In this document: positions 44,384 to 55,886 of the stretch, one piece after another | Position numbering within the stretch: position 1 is the stretch's first letter | Layout of the letters: each line of letters starts with the position of its first letter | Assembly (NCBI GenBank): GCA_025765595.1 | Contig: JAIVFH010000025.1 | Coordinates: 248,001-312,000 of the forward strand | Length of the DNA: 64,000 bases | Origin: Obelidium mucronatum | Lineage: Eukaryota; Chytridiomycota; Chytridiomycetes; Chytridiales; Chytriomycetaceae | Direction: 5' to 3' | The notes under the pieces: generated by a model | What the model was told of the DNA's origin: nothing | Databases searched by the model: none | The model's input: only the letters and a program-made list of their open reading frames with translations | Translations under genes and position numbers: made by a program

Positions 44384-47371
44384 TTACGGTGTTACGCGGA
44401 ATACTTTCGCGGTTTTGTCGCTGCAACCCATCACAACAAAGTTCCCACACGATGAAACTTCTGTACATATAATAGAAACTGGATCATCCTTTCCATCAGC
44501 TTTAGCCAAAACTGTACACATGGAAACAGCTGCTCCACTTGCCCCATTGCCACTGGCGGTCAAGTTTCCCTCCTTGAACACGCACATTTTTCCATTCATA
44601 CCCGCAACAGTAAACCACAAGCCACTACGACTATAGCGGGCACATCCCCACGGTGCAGGTTTCCCATCAACATCACCGACATCGAGATACACACTCCCAT
44701 CATCAACCCCATTCCCTAACCTCCCAACATCTCTCGTCAAATATCGTTGCGCAACACCATCCTCCAAACCAACCGTAAGAATTGGAATCAATGGATTCAA
44801 GTCAAACCCATGAACCCCACTTCTAAACCCAAACCGTTCCAAACACTGTCCACTGGAAACATCCCATAACCGAACACTCCCATCACAGCTCCCCGAGTAC
44901 AGTTTTTTCCCATCGCGACTCAAGGAGGTGCACGTGACGGCGCCAGTGTGGCCTGAGAAGGTGAGTTTGTGTGTGAGGCTGTCCATGTCCCAGAGATGGA
45001 TCTTGTTGTCGCTGCCTCCGACGAGACAGGTTTGGCCGTCGTGGGATAGCGTGATTGAGTATGTGTCGTGGCCGTTGGTGGGTAGTTTTGCTGTTACATG
45101 GGGTTGGGTCTGTTTTTTTTTGGGGGGGTTTTTTTTTTAATATTTGTTTTATGATAATTTTATGAAAAATAAAACGCGACTTACAGTATTGATATTACAG
45201 ATTGATACGTCTTGGCCTTCTCCTCCTGCTACCAGAGTTTTCCCGTCGGATGATATTTTGATTGTTCGTATGTAACTGCTTTCATTGTGGTTATACTGAA
45301 TGTGTTTTTTTAAATGGGTTGTTAAGAGAAGAAGAAGAAGAAGAGAAAAAAAAGGAAGACTTTTACGTTTAGTTCAATTGTTCCCACTTGAGGTGCTTCT
45401 GGTAATGAAGTACTGATATCCCAAATTTTGATCGTTCCCTAAAAGAGACACAAGTTAAAAATTGCCAGACTTTTCTTTCTTCAATAACAGCAAGAACAAC
45501 AACAAAAAAAAAAAAAGTTTGGATTCTTTACCCCACATGCTGTAAACAGGTACTTGAAAGGCCTGCTTAACGCCATCGCACAGACTACATTCTTGTTTAC
45601 GACTTTTGAATATTGTGTGTACCCTGTTGGCGCGTTCACTTGCATTATCGCAGGCAAGCTTTTGCGTGTGATTGATGGTAGTTGATTGTTGTCATGTGTT
45701 GGTGGTGGTGGTGGTGGGAGAACAGACATGGATACTATTGTGGAGCAGCCCATTGTGGATCCAGGAATATGCATTGGTGGGAATTTTTGATGATTTCTTG
45801 GATGCGCGTTTTGTTGTTGTTGGTGTTGTTGCTGTTGTTGTTGTTCTGGTGGAACAGATCTGGTGTTCAATATTGGGCTTTCTCCAACAGTAGGTACGGT
45901 GACTTGGGGGAAAGCAGTATCGGCTTGTTCGGGCGTGGCGGACTTCCATCTGATTTGTAAACATTTTTTTTTTTTTTTCGTCAACAAACACCACACAAAT
46001 TGATGGATGAAATGGGGGAGGATATAACCTGTATTCCAATTCTGGACTTTCAACGGAACCAACACTGTCTCCTGCAGCACTATTTGTACTGTCTCCTCGC
46101 ATTCTTTTGTCTCCAAGAACAGACATTGGACTTCCACTTCGTTTTCCAAATGGATTCACTGAACAATCTAGATGCTCAAACGACTGCTGTCGTGACGAAA
46201 ACTGATGTGGATGCTGCATATTCAGTGCTGAAGAAGCACCCGACATTGTTCGTACCGGCGCAGAAGCAGCCGCAACCAACGGTGGTGGGCCACCACTTGA
46301 AAGCGCAACCTCTGATCGAGAAAACCTCTCAATCGCCTCCAAATCCATCTTCACACCCACACGAACGTTTTGTGGAACAATGCCTACAAGCTGCCTCAAA
46401 ATTCCTAGATATTTGGCTCCAATTTCTTGGTGTTTCCCACACTCTTGGACCAACGCGCGGCTTATTTCGAGGAACTGGTTTCGTTCCTTGACGGCTGCGA
46501 GGATGAGGGCATCGCATTGTGTGAAGGCGCGGCGATGGGCTTCAGAGAGGTCTGTTTGTGGCTTCAAGTTTGCTTCGGCGAGGATGTTGGAAGTCCATGA
46601 GACTGTGGGACCAAGAGTTGGGTGGGTATAAGTCTGAGGGGGTGGGATTTGAGTTGCGTTCAAGTGTAGCTGTGTTGTGATGGCTGTCATATTGAGAGTG
46701 GCTGTTGTGGCGGATTGTACTGCAGGAGGTGCCTGTTGCCATTTCAAATGGATGGGTTTGTGAGTTTGCGTGGTTTCTTGCTGATAAATTTCTTGGGGCT
46801 GTTGTTGAAGTGGCGGGAGTGTGTGGTTCTGATAGTTGCTGTAGTTTTGAGGAATTTGGGTTTGGGAAGGGGGAGTCTGGCTCGGCTGAGGCTGTGGAAC
46901 AGGTGTATTTGATTCAGGAGCCAGATAAAGGTTGCTTAAAGAGTTGGCTTTATGGCGCAGTGGGGGTGGCGGCTGCATAATAGATGGGGCGGCTTGTGGG
47001 TGGAGTTGAACTTGGTTGGGATGTGGCCGAATTGCCTGAAATCCCCCATCTTTTCTCTGGCCGACTGGTTGCATCAACGCTTCCAGACGGTGGACGGCAG
47101 ATGTAATCCTTGGGTCTCCGCCATCGGCCGGTGCCCGTGTTCTTATCTGTTCACACTCGACATCAGGCAAAGTCCTCCGTCCTCTCGTGTAATCATCCCT
47201 AACCATCACAGATGGCTCGGCAGTGGCTGCTGCATCGGCTATCATGTTCAAGTTTGACAGTGGGCTGTTGATCAAATTATCAAAACGCGGAGACGCGTTG
47301 AGGACGACAGCGGCATGAGCAGCTGCACTTGATTTCTTTACAATCGCCGCTTTGGTTTCGTCGCTGATCAT
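44384..47371 (-). CDS. Groucho/TLE-like WD40 co-repressor
   Basis: Exons 47371-46029, 45949-45532, 45438-45367, 45295-45185 and 45109-44384 give 889 residues. The C-terminal 330 residues form a seven-bladed WD domain with Groucho-like text: VVNKNVVCAMALSRPFKYLF, SSYIRTIKISSDGKTLVAGG, GHDTYSITLSHDGQTCLVGG, FSGHTGAVTCTSLSRDGKKL. The N-terminal part is Pro/Gln/His-rich with a central helical stretch (about 270-330, RRAFTQCDALILAAVKERNQ onward) that could act as the oligomer domain. Groucho proteins are recruited by DNA-binding repressors; the yeast counterpart Tup1 differs in sequence. Its 3' end faces the DCAF11-like gene. Confidence 0.78.
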
Positions 47372-48056
47372 GCTTGGAGAGTTGTGAAAATATTTTGTTT
47401 GTTGTTGTGGCAGTATTTTGACAGCAATCTACAAAGATCTCGTCTGTCGAATGAAAAGTGTATTTTTAGCCATGATCTAGGGACATCGTACTTTATGAAT
47501 CAATACCTTGTCTTCTTTGTGCTTATATTCAGATGTCGAACGGCGGGTAGGTAGGTGACAAACCCTGAATAAGAGACCTTGTGGCTTGACAGGATGTGTA
47601 TGAACTTGATTTGTCAGTGATGTGGAAGAGACTGGTATGGTCCGTGAAGAAAGGTCCAAGTCTCTCGTGTACTCTTTCAAGTTTTTGAAGAGTGCTGAGG
47701 TTGAATTTCGTTGACTGGAGAGCGAGAACTGGCCAGACGTCAAAAAAATTGTCGGTCGGAATATGAAAAAATCCTTGCCCTTTTAAAATTACCTGCAAGG
47801 AAAGATTTCCTAGCGATAAAAACAAAGAAGCTCCCGTTTTGGAGTTTTGATCGTATTTAGTGTTGGTTATTGTTTGAAGTCACCGGCCTTTTGGGGGGGT
47901 CCGTCAAGTTTGACAGCTGAGAGTTAAGAAATTTTGAAGAATTGAGATCATAGAGACATGTATGAGTTTCGTGTGGACCAGCAGCGTAGAAGACGCATTT
48001 GAGGATAGAATTTGTCCAATTCAGTGTTTTATTATTCATTCATCACTATCAATAAA
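47372..48056. other. Divergent intergenic region, Groucho-like / VPS15
   Basis: 685 nt. Several short overlapping ORFs on the minus strand (47477-48039) show no recognisable domain and no consistent splice joins. I treat it as promoter and 5' UTR for both neighbours. A short unrecognised gene cannot be excluded. Confidence 0.5.
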
Positions 48057-51000
48057 ATGGGCAACCAGCAGTCGCAGCTCGCGCAGCTGTCGTCGGCGAC
48101 GGCGTACTCGTCGTCGAACGCGGCGGCGGTGTTTGTCGCCGACCTGGGCGAGCACGGGATTTCGTACGAGAAGAGGTTTGGCGCAGTGTGACTCGGCGGT
48201 GCTTGTGCGGCGCTGACCTAAACAAAACAACACAACGCAGCCTCGGCGCGTCGCGCTTCCTCAAAACAATAAAGTGCCGCCACGCCGCCGACGGCGCCGC
48301 GCTGCTCACGAAGGCTTTTCTGAAGCCGCTGGTCGCCGCCGCCTCCGACGACGCCGCGCTGCGCCAGCCGCTGTCGCTCAAACTGACGCTGCGCGCGATC
48401 CAGGCCGAGTCGGACATCCTGGTCCACATCCCAAATGCCTTTCCCTACTTGAAGGTCGTCGAAACTGCACGCGCGGGATACATGATTCGCCAGTTTCTAT
48501 ACAGCAACCTGTACGATCGCATCAGGTACTCCTTCAGTGTCGGATTCCTCGGTCCATGGGGATAGGGGATATATCTCTGATCCACAAACCCGTTGTTTCA
48601 ATTCAGCACCCGCCCGTTTCTCACTACCGGAGAAAAGATTTGGATAGCCTTTCAGATTCTGGTCGGAGTGTCCCAAGCTCATGCAAATAATGTAATATCA
48701 TCTGATAAACTGCAACGCGTTGGTGCTTAATTCAATTTGGCAGATATTCCATGGTGATATAAAAACTGAGAACATTCTGGTCACAAGCTGGAATTGGGCT
48801 TATCTTTCGGACTTCTCAGCATATAAACCTGTATATTTGCCCGAGGTAGAACACCTCAAAAAAGTATCATCAACGCGCTTGAATTGAAAAAAAAAACCCC
48901 CAGGACAATCCCGCAGATTTCAACTTTTTCTTTGACTCAAGCTCTCGAAGAAGCTGTTATTTGGCACCGGAGCGATTTTTGGCTCCAGGCGAAACCTTGT
49001 TTCATGCAAAGCGTGCAGAATTGACACTCGAAATGGATATCTTTTCTGTTGGGTTAGGAGATGGTTCTTGTTCCCGCTTGTTTGCTCAAGAATGTGAACA
49101 ATAGATGTACCATTGCCGAAATGTTTCTTGAAGGGACTCCGTTGTTTACACTTTCTCAACTTCTGCGATACAGAAGGGGGGAATTTGATCCAACTGTTAC
49201 TTTGGACAAGATTGAAAATACCCATGTCAAGGTTCTGCTTTTTTTTGAAGGAGACCCACATTCTAACAATCATCCGGCTCTTTCTTTCAGATAATGCTCA
49301 AGTCCATGATATCTATTGATCCAAAGGCGCGAAAGTCCGCAGACACATATCTCAATGAATTGTTAGTGGATAATAAGTCCGTCACACATTGTTTTTGACA
49401 TTCCCAAAAACACACAGCCGCGACTTGATTTTTCCTTCTTATTGCCACACGTTTCTGCATTCTTTTATCCACAGTCTCTCACTAGTTCGCTCCGCTCCAG
49501 GTGAAGGAGCAATTCCAGTGAACGCAGTTCCTCTTGGAACAGATGCCAAAGTTGGACGGATTTACAACGAATTTTGGAAAATTGCTGAAGCGACTGGGAT
49601 TCCTAATGTACATAGTGCTCGTTTTCATGAGATAGCAAAGGGCAAGAAACTCAAACGTAGGTGTCCCAACATGTTCATGTTTGTATGAATCAACTTTTGC
49701 CACCTTTTTAGGCTCTCCGCTTTCCGGGGTTGGCCGAACAGTGAGTTGTAAATTTTTTATTGACCGGCAGTCGTCTTTAAGAATAAGAACAAACGCAACG
49801 CCCAATAGCACGCAATTCCGTTGAAGCTTAATATACCAAACTATACAACCAATTCAGAGGATATTGAAATTGTAGAATCCTGTCGTTAAGTATCGACCGC
49901 TGCTACATTTTTTTTTCCTCCATGCCTGACTCGACTCTTTTTTCTTGTAGATGATGTTTGTTTGATTCTTACAACTGTTCTTTGCACCGCAATTCGCAAC
50001 ACGCATTATCCGTCATCTCGTCTTATGGCTTTGGAACTGTTGCTTGTTCTTGGTATTCAATTGACAGACGAAGATCGCCTTGATCGTGTTGTACCGTACC
50101 TTATTCAGTTGCTCCAGGATGAGAATGCGGCTGTTAAGGCGGAAGCCATTAAAGTATTGACTCAACTGGTCAGTTACTTTCCTCCAACTCTCAGTTGAGC
50201 TATTTAAAACTTGCATCTAAAAGGCTTTCTTGTAGTTGTCAATGGTCGAGAGCATAACGACGGCTGATGTGAATATTTTCCAAGAATACATTTTGCCCGT
50301 GTTGAAAACCTTGGCATCTTGTCCCGATGCGCTCGTGAGAGTCACTTATGCGGCTTGTATAGCAAATATAGGTTAGATATTGTTTTGAGTATGGTTGTGA
50401 GTGCAGTCACTGAGTATCCTTGTAGCCGAAACTGCCATGAGATTCCTGGAGATATCTCAGTTATTTCAGCAAAACTTTATCGATAACGAAGGGGATGGAA
50501 ATGTACATCAAGTTGAGTGTTTTCTATTTTACTTATTTTTATTTTTTATTTTTGGATTTCTGGAAAGTCGGTTCTTAAAAGTCCAGTTGACAGCTTTCAT
50601 ACGACGTTGCCCTTTATGAGCTTCGAGAGGCTATTCAAGAAGATGTCGTAATTTTTCTCAGTGATGCTGATGTAAATGTGAAACGTGCATTGCTTGGAGA
50701 CATGCCGCGGCTTTGTATCTTCTTTGGTCGGCAACGCGCGAATGACGTTCTACTAGGGCATATGATCACTTATTTAAATGATCGCGATTGGAGGCTAAGA
50801 AGGTGAACGGATTTTGGAAAATATCGGACTACAAAATTTTTTTTAACGGGAATTCTTTTTTTTATATTATTTTTCGGGTGGTTGAATGCAGTTCTTTCTT
50901 TGAAAGCATCGTGGGTGTAGGCACATTTGTTGGAAGCCGAAGCTTAGAAGACTATATTCTTCCGTTGATGGTGCAGTCTCTAACAGACTCGGAAGAGTTT

Positions 51001-54000
51001 GTCGTGGAAAAAGTGTTGAGCAGTCTGACTTCTCTTGCTGAACTGGGATTATTCCAAAAACCGAAATTGAAAGAACTGGCGGGGACTATTTTGCCGCTCT
51101 TGTGTCATCCAAGTCCTTGGATTCGTAACAGTTGAGTAGTAAATTCCATGACAAAAAAAAACACACACACACCGTAAACCAATGCCAAAAAAAACAAACA
51201 AATCAAAATGAGAATAGGTGCGATTTCATTTATTTCTAATTGTGCGAAAACTCTTCCATTGATTGATGTGAGGTGCATTCTGTATCCTCTTTTGAAGCCG
51301 TTTTTGAAGAATGGTATTGGTGAAATCACCGATGTGAATCTCTTGTATGCGTTGAAAACTCCCGTAAGTAGCGAGAGAAAGAGATAGAAACACAGAAATG
51401 ACGGGTTTTTCTTAAACATTATTCGATATTCTTAGTTAAGCCGGATTCTTTATGACCAAGCTCTGCTTTTGGCGTCCAAGACCCCTGTGGTGCCTTACAA
51501 AAAAGATCAAATTCAGGATTTATTGGATCTATCAGGAGAGAGGGATTTTGGAAATGGAAGGTGTGTGTGTGTCACAAAGTGTTGGTGAAACCTCCTGTTG
51601 TTATTTTTTTAAAAGAGAGAGCATTCTTAGTACGGAGCTGATTCTACGCCTCAGGGAGTTTGGTATGACCGACGATGACAAGGAAAAGCTTTTCGCTCTC
51701 AAATACTATATTTCAAAGTCGACTCAGAGAAGAATTGGTGCGGCAGCTGGCAATTCTGATTCAGATGAGCGAATTATGAGGGTATTGCAAAAAAACGTGT
51801 CGGGGATTTCTTCTTCCGCTAACCTGATGATGTTTAGAAAATGCCAATAGCTCCCCACACAGTGTTTTTGACGCCCCCAAAGTACATGAGCTCTGGATTT
51901 TCGGTGGTTGATGTAGCATCATCATCTAAACACTCTCGCCAATCTTCTGAAGCGCTGACAATACGTAGTACAAAGTCACCAGAACCAGGCACTTCCAGGG
52001 AGTGGACTCCATCATCCACCTATCAAATTCCCGCTGCGCGACATATTCGCCATAACTCTACTGCAAGTTCTGACGGGGGTTCCGTTGTTTCGGGAAGCCT
52101 TCCACCCCGATCGGCAACACCATCTTCCCTGAAACAAAGAAATTCCGGAATGAGACTCGCTGGACCTTCTCCTCGACCTACATCGTCGGTCGCAGCGGCG
52201 GAATCTAGTAGCAGGAGTTCTATTGTTGCGTTTGTTCCGAATTACACTGAAACTGAGGTGGATCGGTATTCAAGTGTTTCCGGGGATCTCGATGGTGGTA
52301 GTGTGGGGAAAGGGAAAGGTCGTATTGCTCCGAGTGTTGGGTATGCTCCAAGTAGTGCGGTGCATCGGGGTGCTGCTTCTGCGTCTGGTAGTTTGCGGAA
52401 AGTCGCTAGTGCTGTCAGTGTGGCTGGCGGCGGCGGTGGTGGTGGCGGTGGTGGTGGTGGCAGTGGTGAAAGCAATGGTAGTGGGATGGGATTGAATACT
52501 GTGAGTGTGATATCATCTGGAAGTGAGTTTATATCCTTTTTTTTTTCTTTTTTGGTTATTTAATTTCTTTTTTAATTAGTTGATGGTCGCGATGATTACG
52601 TGAAGGCTTTGATTGATGCAAAACGGATTGAGTTGTTTCCACCTCCGATATATGGTAAAGATTTTTCATCTGTTTATGAGTATTATGGAAGGTTTTTTTT
52701 TTTTTTGACTTGAGTTCATTCAGAACTTGGTGCAAGAGTCCAAACACCAGTCTTCAAAAGCCGGCGTCCTACTGGAGCAGTTGGGAATGGATTGGATCTC
52801 AAGACATGGAGACCGAAAGGTTTGTGCTGACTCTTGTGGGATTTTTTTTTAAAAAAACTTTTTTTTTCTTCTGTTTTCTGGGTGCAGGAATTCTGGCAGC
52901 ACATTTGACAGAACACCGTGCTTCAGTGAATAAGATTTGTGTGGCTCCGGATCACAGCTTTTTTGCGTCTGCTTCTGATGATGGTACAAATTAAGTTTCT
53001 GTTATATATAAAAAAAAAAAAGAACGGTGGGTCTAAATTTTATGGGTTTAATTTCAGGTACCATCAAAATCTGGGATTGCAAACGGCTGGAGCAAAATGT
53101 GACAAATAGGGCGCGATTGACGTATTCACAGCAAGGTATTTGTTCAGGCGTAGTAGTTTGGAAATTGTGAAGTGTAACCGTTTCAACTTTTGAACGACAA
53201 TAGGCGGGAAGATTAAGGATATCACTTTTTTACAAAACTATCATACAATTGCATCGGCATCGGACAATGGAACCATCCATCTGGCTCACGTGGAGTATAT
53301 GAGTGTGAGTGGGATCAGCAAGAGTTCTCCTGGAAAATACTCTGGTATCAATGTTGTCAAACACGCCTCTGTAAATGATGGTGATCGGGCTGCTGTGCTG
53401 GATCATTTTGATTCGGGTGAGTGTTTTTTTTTGTTGTTGTCGTTTGAATGTGAGATGCTAACTCTGGGTCATAGATCAATCGTCATTACTTGTCTATGCA
53501 ACAATGCAAGGAAAACTTTGCGGCCTAGATCTTCGCTCCATGAAGCCTGCATGGACTTTTGAAAGCCCACCCCATTTGGGGGTAATAACTTCGTTTGTGT
53601 CGGATCCACGAAATTCATGGATTTTAACGGGAACACATCGTGGTGTCTTTGTCCTGTGGGATATTCGCTTTGGTGTGCGTGTCAAGTCATGGGCTCATCC
53701 GTCTGGAATGCCGATTTGTAGCCTTGTTCGAAGCAGATTGAGCAACTCGCCCGTGAATAGACGCCCAACCACAACGTCGCAATCTTCGCCATTATCAAAT
53801 TCACATAGTTATTCGTCAAAATCGGTGCTGGCATCTGTGGGCGGGACAACAAGTGAATTGGGTCTTTGGGATATTGAGGCGGGAGAGTGTCAAGAAGTGT
53901 GGTGTGCATTTGGAAGTGGCGGTACTATACAGCGTCAACAGCAGCATCAACAAAATGCGGTGTCTGCTTTACAGTCAGGCTCGAATGCAGATGATGTGTC

Positions 54001-54626
54001 CAAGGAAATGAACCGCATTTACGGAAAGGGGCTTAAAGCTGTTGTACCGTCACCGGGATCTCAATTCTTGGCGTCCATCAGCGAAAAAGTTGCGATTGAT
54101 TCACCTCAAACAGAATCCAGTCTTTCATCCATTTTCTCGCCAGCAGATTCGCCGTATATTCTGACTGCTGGAACGGATCGGAAGATTCGGTATTGGGATC
54201 TAGGGACCGTTGGAAATTCTTATATTGTATCTGGGTTAGAACCATATGATTCCAAGCCGCGTTACAGGTTTTGTCCGTGTTTTTTTTGTTCTGTTTTGAT
54301 TGTATGAAGCAACTCACATGCAACAAAAAAAAAATAGCTCCCACCCATACAAGGATTTAAACTTCAACATTGAATATACACCTCCACCACCTGCGACATC
54401 TACTACCCCTGCGCGACCATCTTTTCATTCAAATGCTTCTGGATCATTCCAGAACCAGCAGCAGGTTGGCGGAGGAATCAGCGAGCTGCTTGAAACTCCT
54501 CCTCAAATGGCAAGTCCGAGTATCATTAACCATTTGGATGCCATTAATGATATGGCCGTGACTCAAATTCCTTATCCTATGATCATTTCGGGAAGCAGAG
54601 ATGGTGTCATCAAAGTGTTTAGTTGA
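48057..54626 (+). CDS. VPS15: VPS15/PIK3R4 regulatory kinase of class III PI3K
   Basis: About 25 exons: 48057-48175, 48241-48525, 48607-48691, 48744-48845, 48904-49052, 49105-49231, 49291-49361, 49418-49656, 49712-49740, 49951-50168, 50236-50371, 50426-50511, 50594-50802, 50892-51130, 51218-51363, 51436-51560, 51622-51781, 51838-52522, 52580-52654, 52724-52819, 52888-52983, 53058-53135, 53204-53416, 53475-54267, 54338-54626. It starts MGNQQSQ (N-myristoylation), followed by a pseudokinase-like domain ([25 protein letters not shown] in place of DFG), HEAT repeats ([26 protein letters not shown]-like [10 protein letters not shown]), a Ser/Gly-rich linker and WD repeats ending DGVIKVFS. It anchors Vps34 for endosome and autophagy PI3P. 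The 49741-49950 stretch is unresolved: either a donor inside GTGAGTTGTA or one or two small exons. Exon 1 is GC-rich. Confidence 0.92.
48060..48480 (+). other. GC-rich coding block (VPS15 N-terminus)
   Basis: Covers exons 1 and 2. The first intron inside the block is also G/C-leaning. Exons further downstream use mostly A/T-ending codons. Confidence 0.7.
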
Positions 54627-54776
54627 GTGAAAAATAAAATCAAACAAAAAGCAAGACTCTGTAGCACAAGAATACACGATGGGCGAAAGTGGAGACGTCA
54701 GAACTTTGACCTTGTTATTTTTTTTTTTTGTTTGTTTGCAACGTGGTTGGAAAAAAAAACGCGGTGGAAAATGGTG

Positions 54777-54789
54777 GAAATTTCGAGAA
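54777..54789 (+). promoter_or_regulatory. Heat shock element upstream of the Hsp20 gene
   Basis: gaaattttcgagaa-type site: GAA, two bases, TTC, two bases, GAA, a perfect three-unit HSE, about 100 nt before the start codon and about 24 nt before a TATAAAAA. This is the binding pattern of trimeric Hsf1. Confidence 0.85.
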
Positions 54790-54812
54790 TCCTGATGACT
54801 CATCAAAAGAAG

Positions 54813-54820
54813 TATAAAAA
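54813..54820 (+). promoter_or_regulatory. TATA box of the Hsp20 gene
   Basis: TATAAAAA 70 nt before the start codon and just downstream of the HSE; typical of a stress-inducible promoter. Such a clean TATA is rare in the other intergenic regions here. Confidence 0.75.
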
Positions 54821-54889
54821 GGGAGGCGTTGTTTCCTCTACACACATTCAAAATCAAAACAAAAAACAAAAACAAAAACAAAAACACGC

Positions 54890-55611
54890 ATGAAAATGTT
54901 GAATTCTGTACGTCGCAATGCAGCAACCAATGCAATGTCCAAACGTTCCATGTTTGGTCTCTCAAGAGCTGCTCAACTTAACCCGGTGGCGCGTTCTGTG
55001 GCCAATGACCCCTTCTTTGAGCCTTTTGCCGCCATGGAAAGACGCATGAATAACTTATTCGGAGATTTCGGTTCTGTTCGTCCTTCCCTTCTTTCGAATT
55101 CTCCTGTTTCCTCGGGGGGATGGACGTCTCTGATCAACACGCCAAGAATGGATGTCAAGGAGACGGATAAGGCGTATATTGTTAGTGCAGATTTGCCAGG
55201 CATTCAGAAGGTAAAAAAATATACTTGGAATTTCATTTTTAACTTGAATGATAAACATATCGGGAAACAAAAACAACAGGAGCAAGTGTCTGTATCTGTG
55301 AAGGACACTGTCTTGACTATTTCTGGAGAATACAAGACCAGTTCTGAGGAAAAGAATGAAGTGGTGAGTGTTTGTTTTAATTTTTACTTAATTTTTTGAC
55401 ACTTTTATGCATAAATTTTAAACCTTTTCTTTTCATACAGCACCATATTATTGAACGCGCCAGTGGATCATTCTCTCGTTCCATTGCACTTCCTTCAGAT
55501 GCATCGCCTGATGAAATCAAGGCTTCGATGGTTGATGGAGTTTTGAAGCTTGAAATTTCAAAGAAGGAAGTGAAACCTGAGGAAGGAATCAAAAAGATTT
55601 CAATTGAGTGA
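54890..55611 (+). CDS. Small heat-shock protein (Hsp20/alpha-crystallin), probably mitochondrial
   Basis: Exons 54890-55210, 55280-55363 and 55441-55611 give 191 residues. The alpha-crystallin domain is clear: RMDVKETDKAYIVSADLPGI, VSVSVKDTVLTISGEYK, SFSRSIALPSDASPDEIKAS, DGVLKLEISKKE. The N-terminal 40 residues are basic and lack acidic residues (MKMLNSVRRNAATNAMSKRS), so mitochondrial import is likely; starting at the second ATG (54896) would change little. It holds unfolding proteins in a refoldable state. The promoter carries a perfect HSE and a TATA box. Confidence 0.93.
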
Positions 55612-55743
55612 CGAGGTCAAAGACCCCCCAAAAATGCATGATGTTCTTATATTTGTTATTAATGAGTCAAATAAAATATGTAAAAAAGAAACCGATATAG
55701 TTTTGCTGTTTTGGGTGGAGCCTTGTGTGGCTGGTTGAACATC

Positions 55744-55830
55744 GCCGTTTAAGTGTTTTTTTGATTAAATCGCTTTTTTCGTTCTTGATTTCACTTGCCG
55801 TTTAAGTGTCTTTTTTTTGATTAAATCGCT
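55744..55830 (+). repeat. Two-copy 31/34-nt direct repeat
   Basis: Copies at 55744-55774 and 55797-55830, each gccgtttaagtg, a T run, then gattaaatcgct. Lies between the Hsp20 gene and the TAP-family peptidase gene, 57 nt before its start. Function unknown; the spacing of 53 nt could suit a regulator binding twice. Confidence 0.8.
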
Positions 55831-55886
55831 ACAGTATTTATCTCGGCTCAAAAATCCCATTTAATGGTTAAAAAACCAACAAACCA

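Noticed and set aside
47477..48039. Small minus-strand ORFs between the Groucho-like gene and VPS15
   Set aside because: No recognisable motif and no splice joins that extend them; more likely promoter and UTR sequence.
53682..53909. Possible gene antisense to the VPS15 WD region
   Set aside because: A short shadow frame with no motif inside a well-supported exon.
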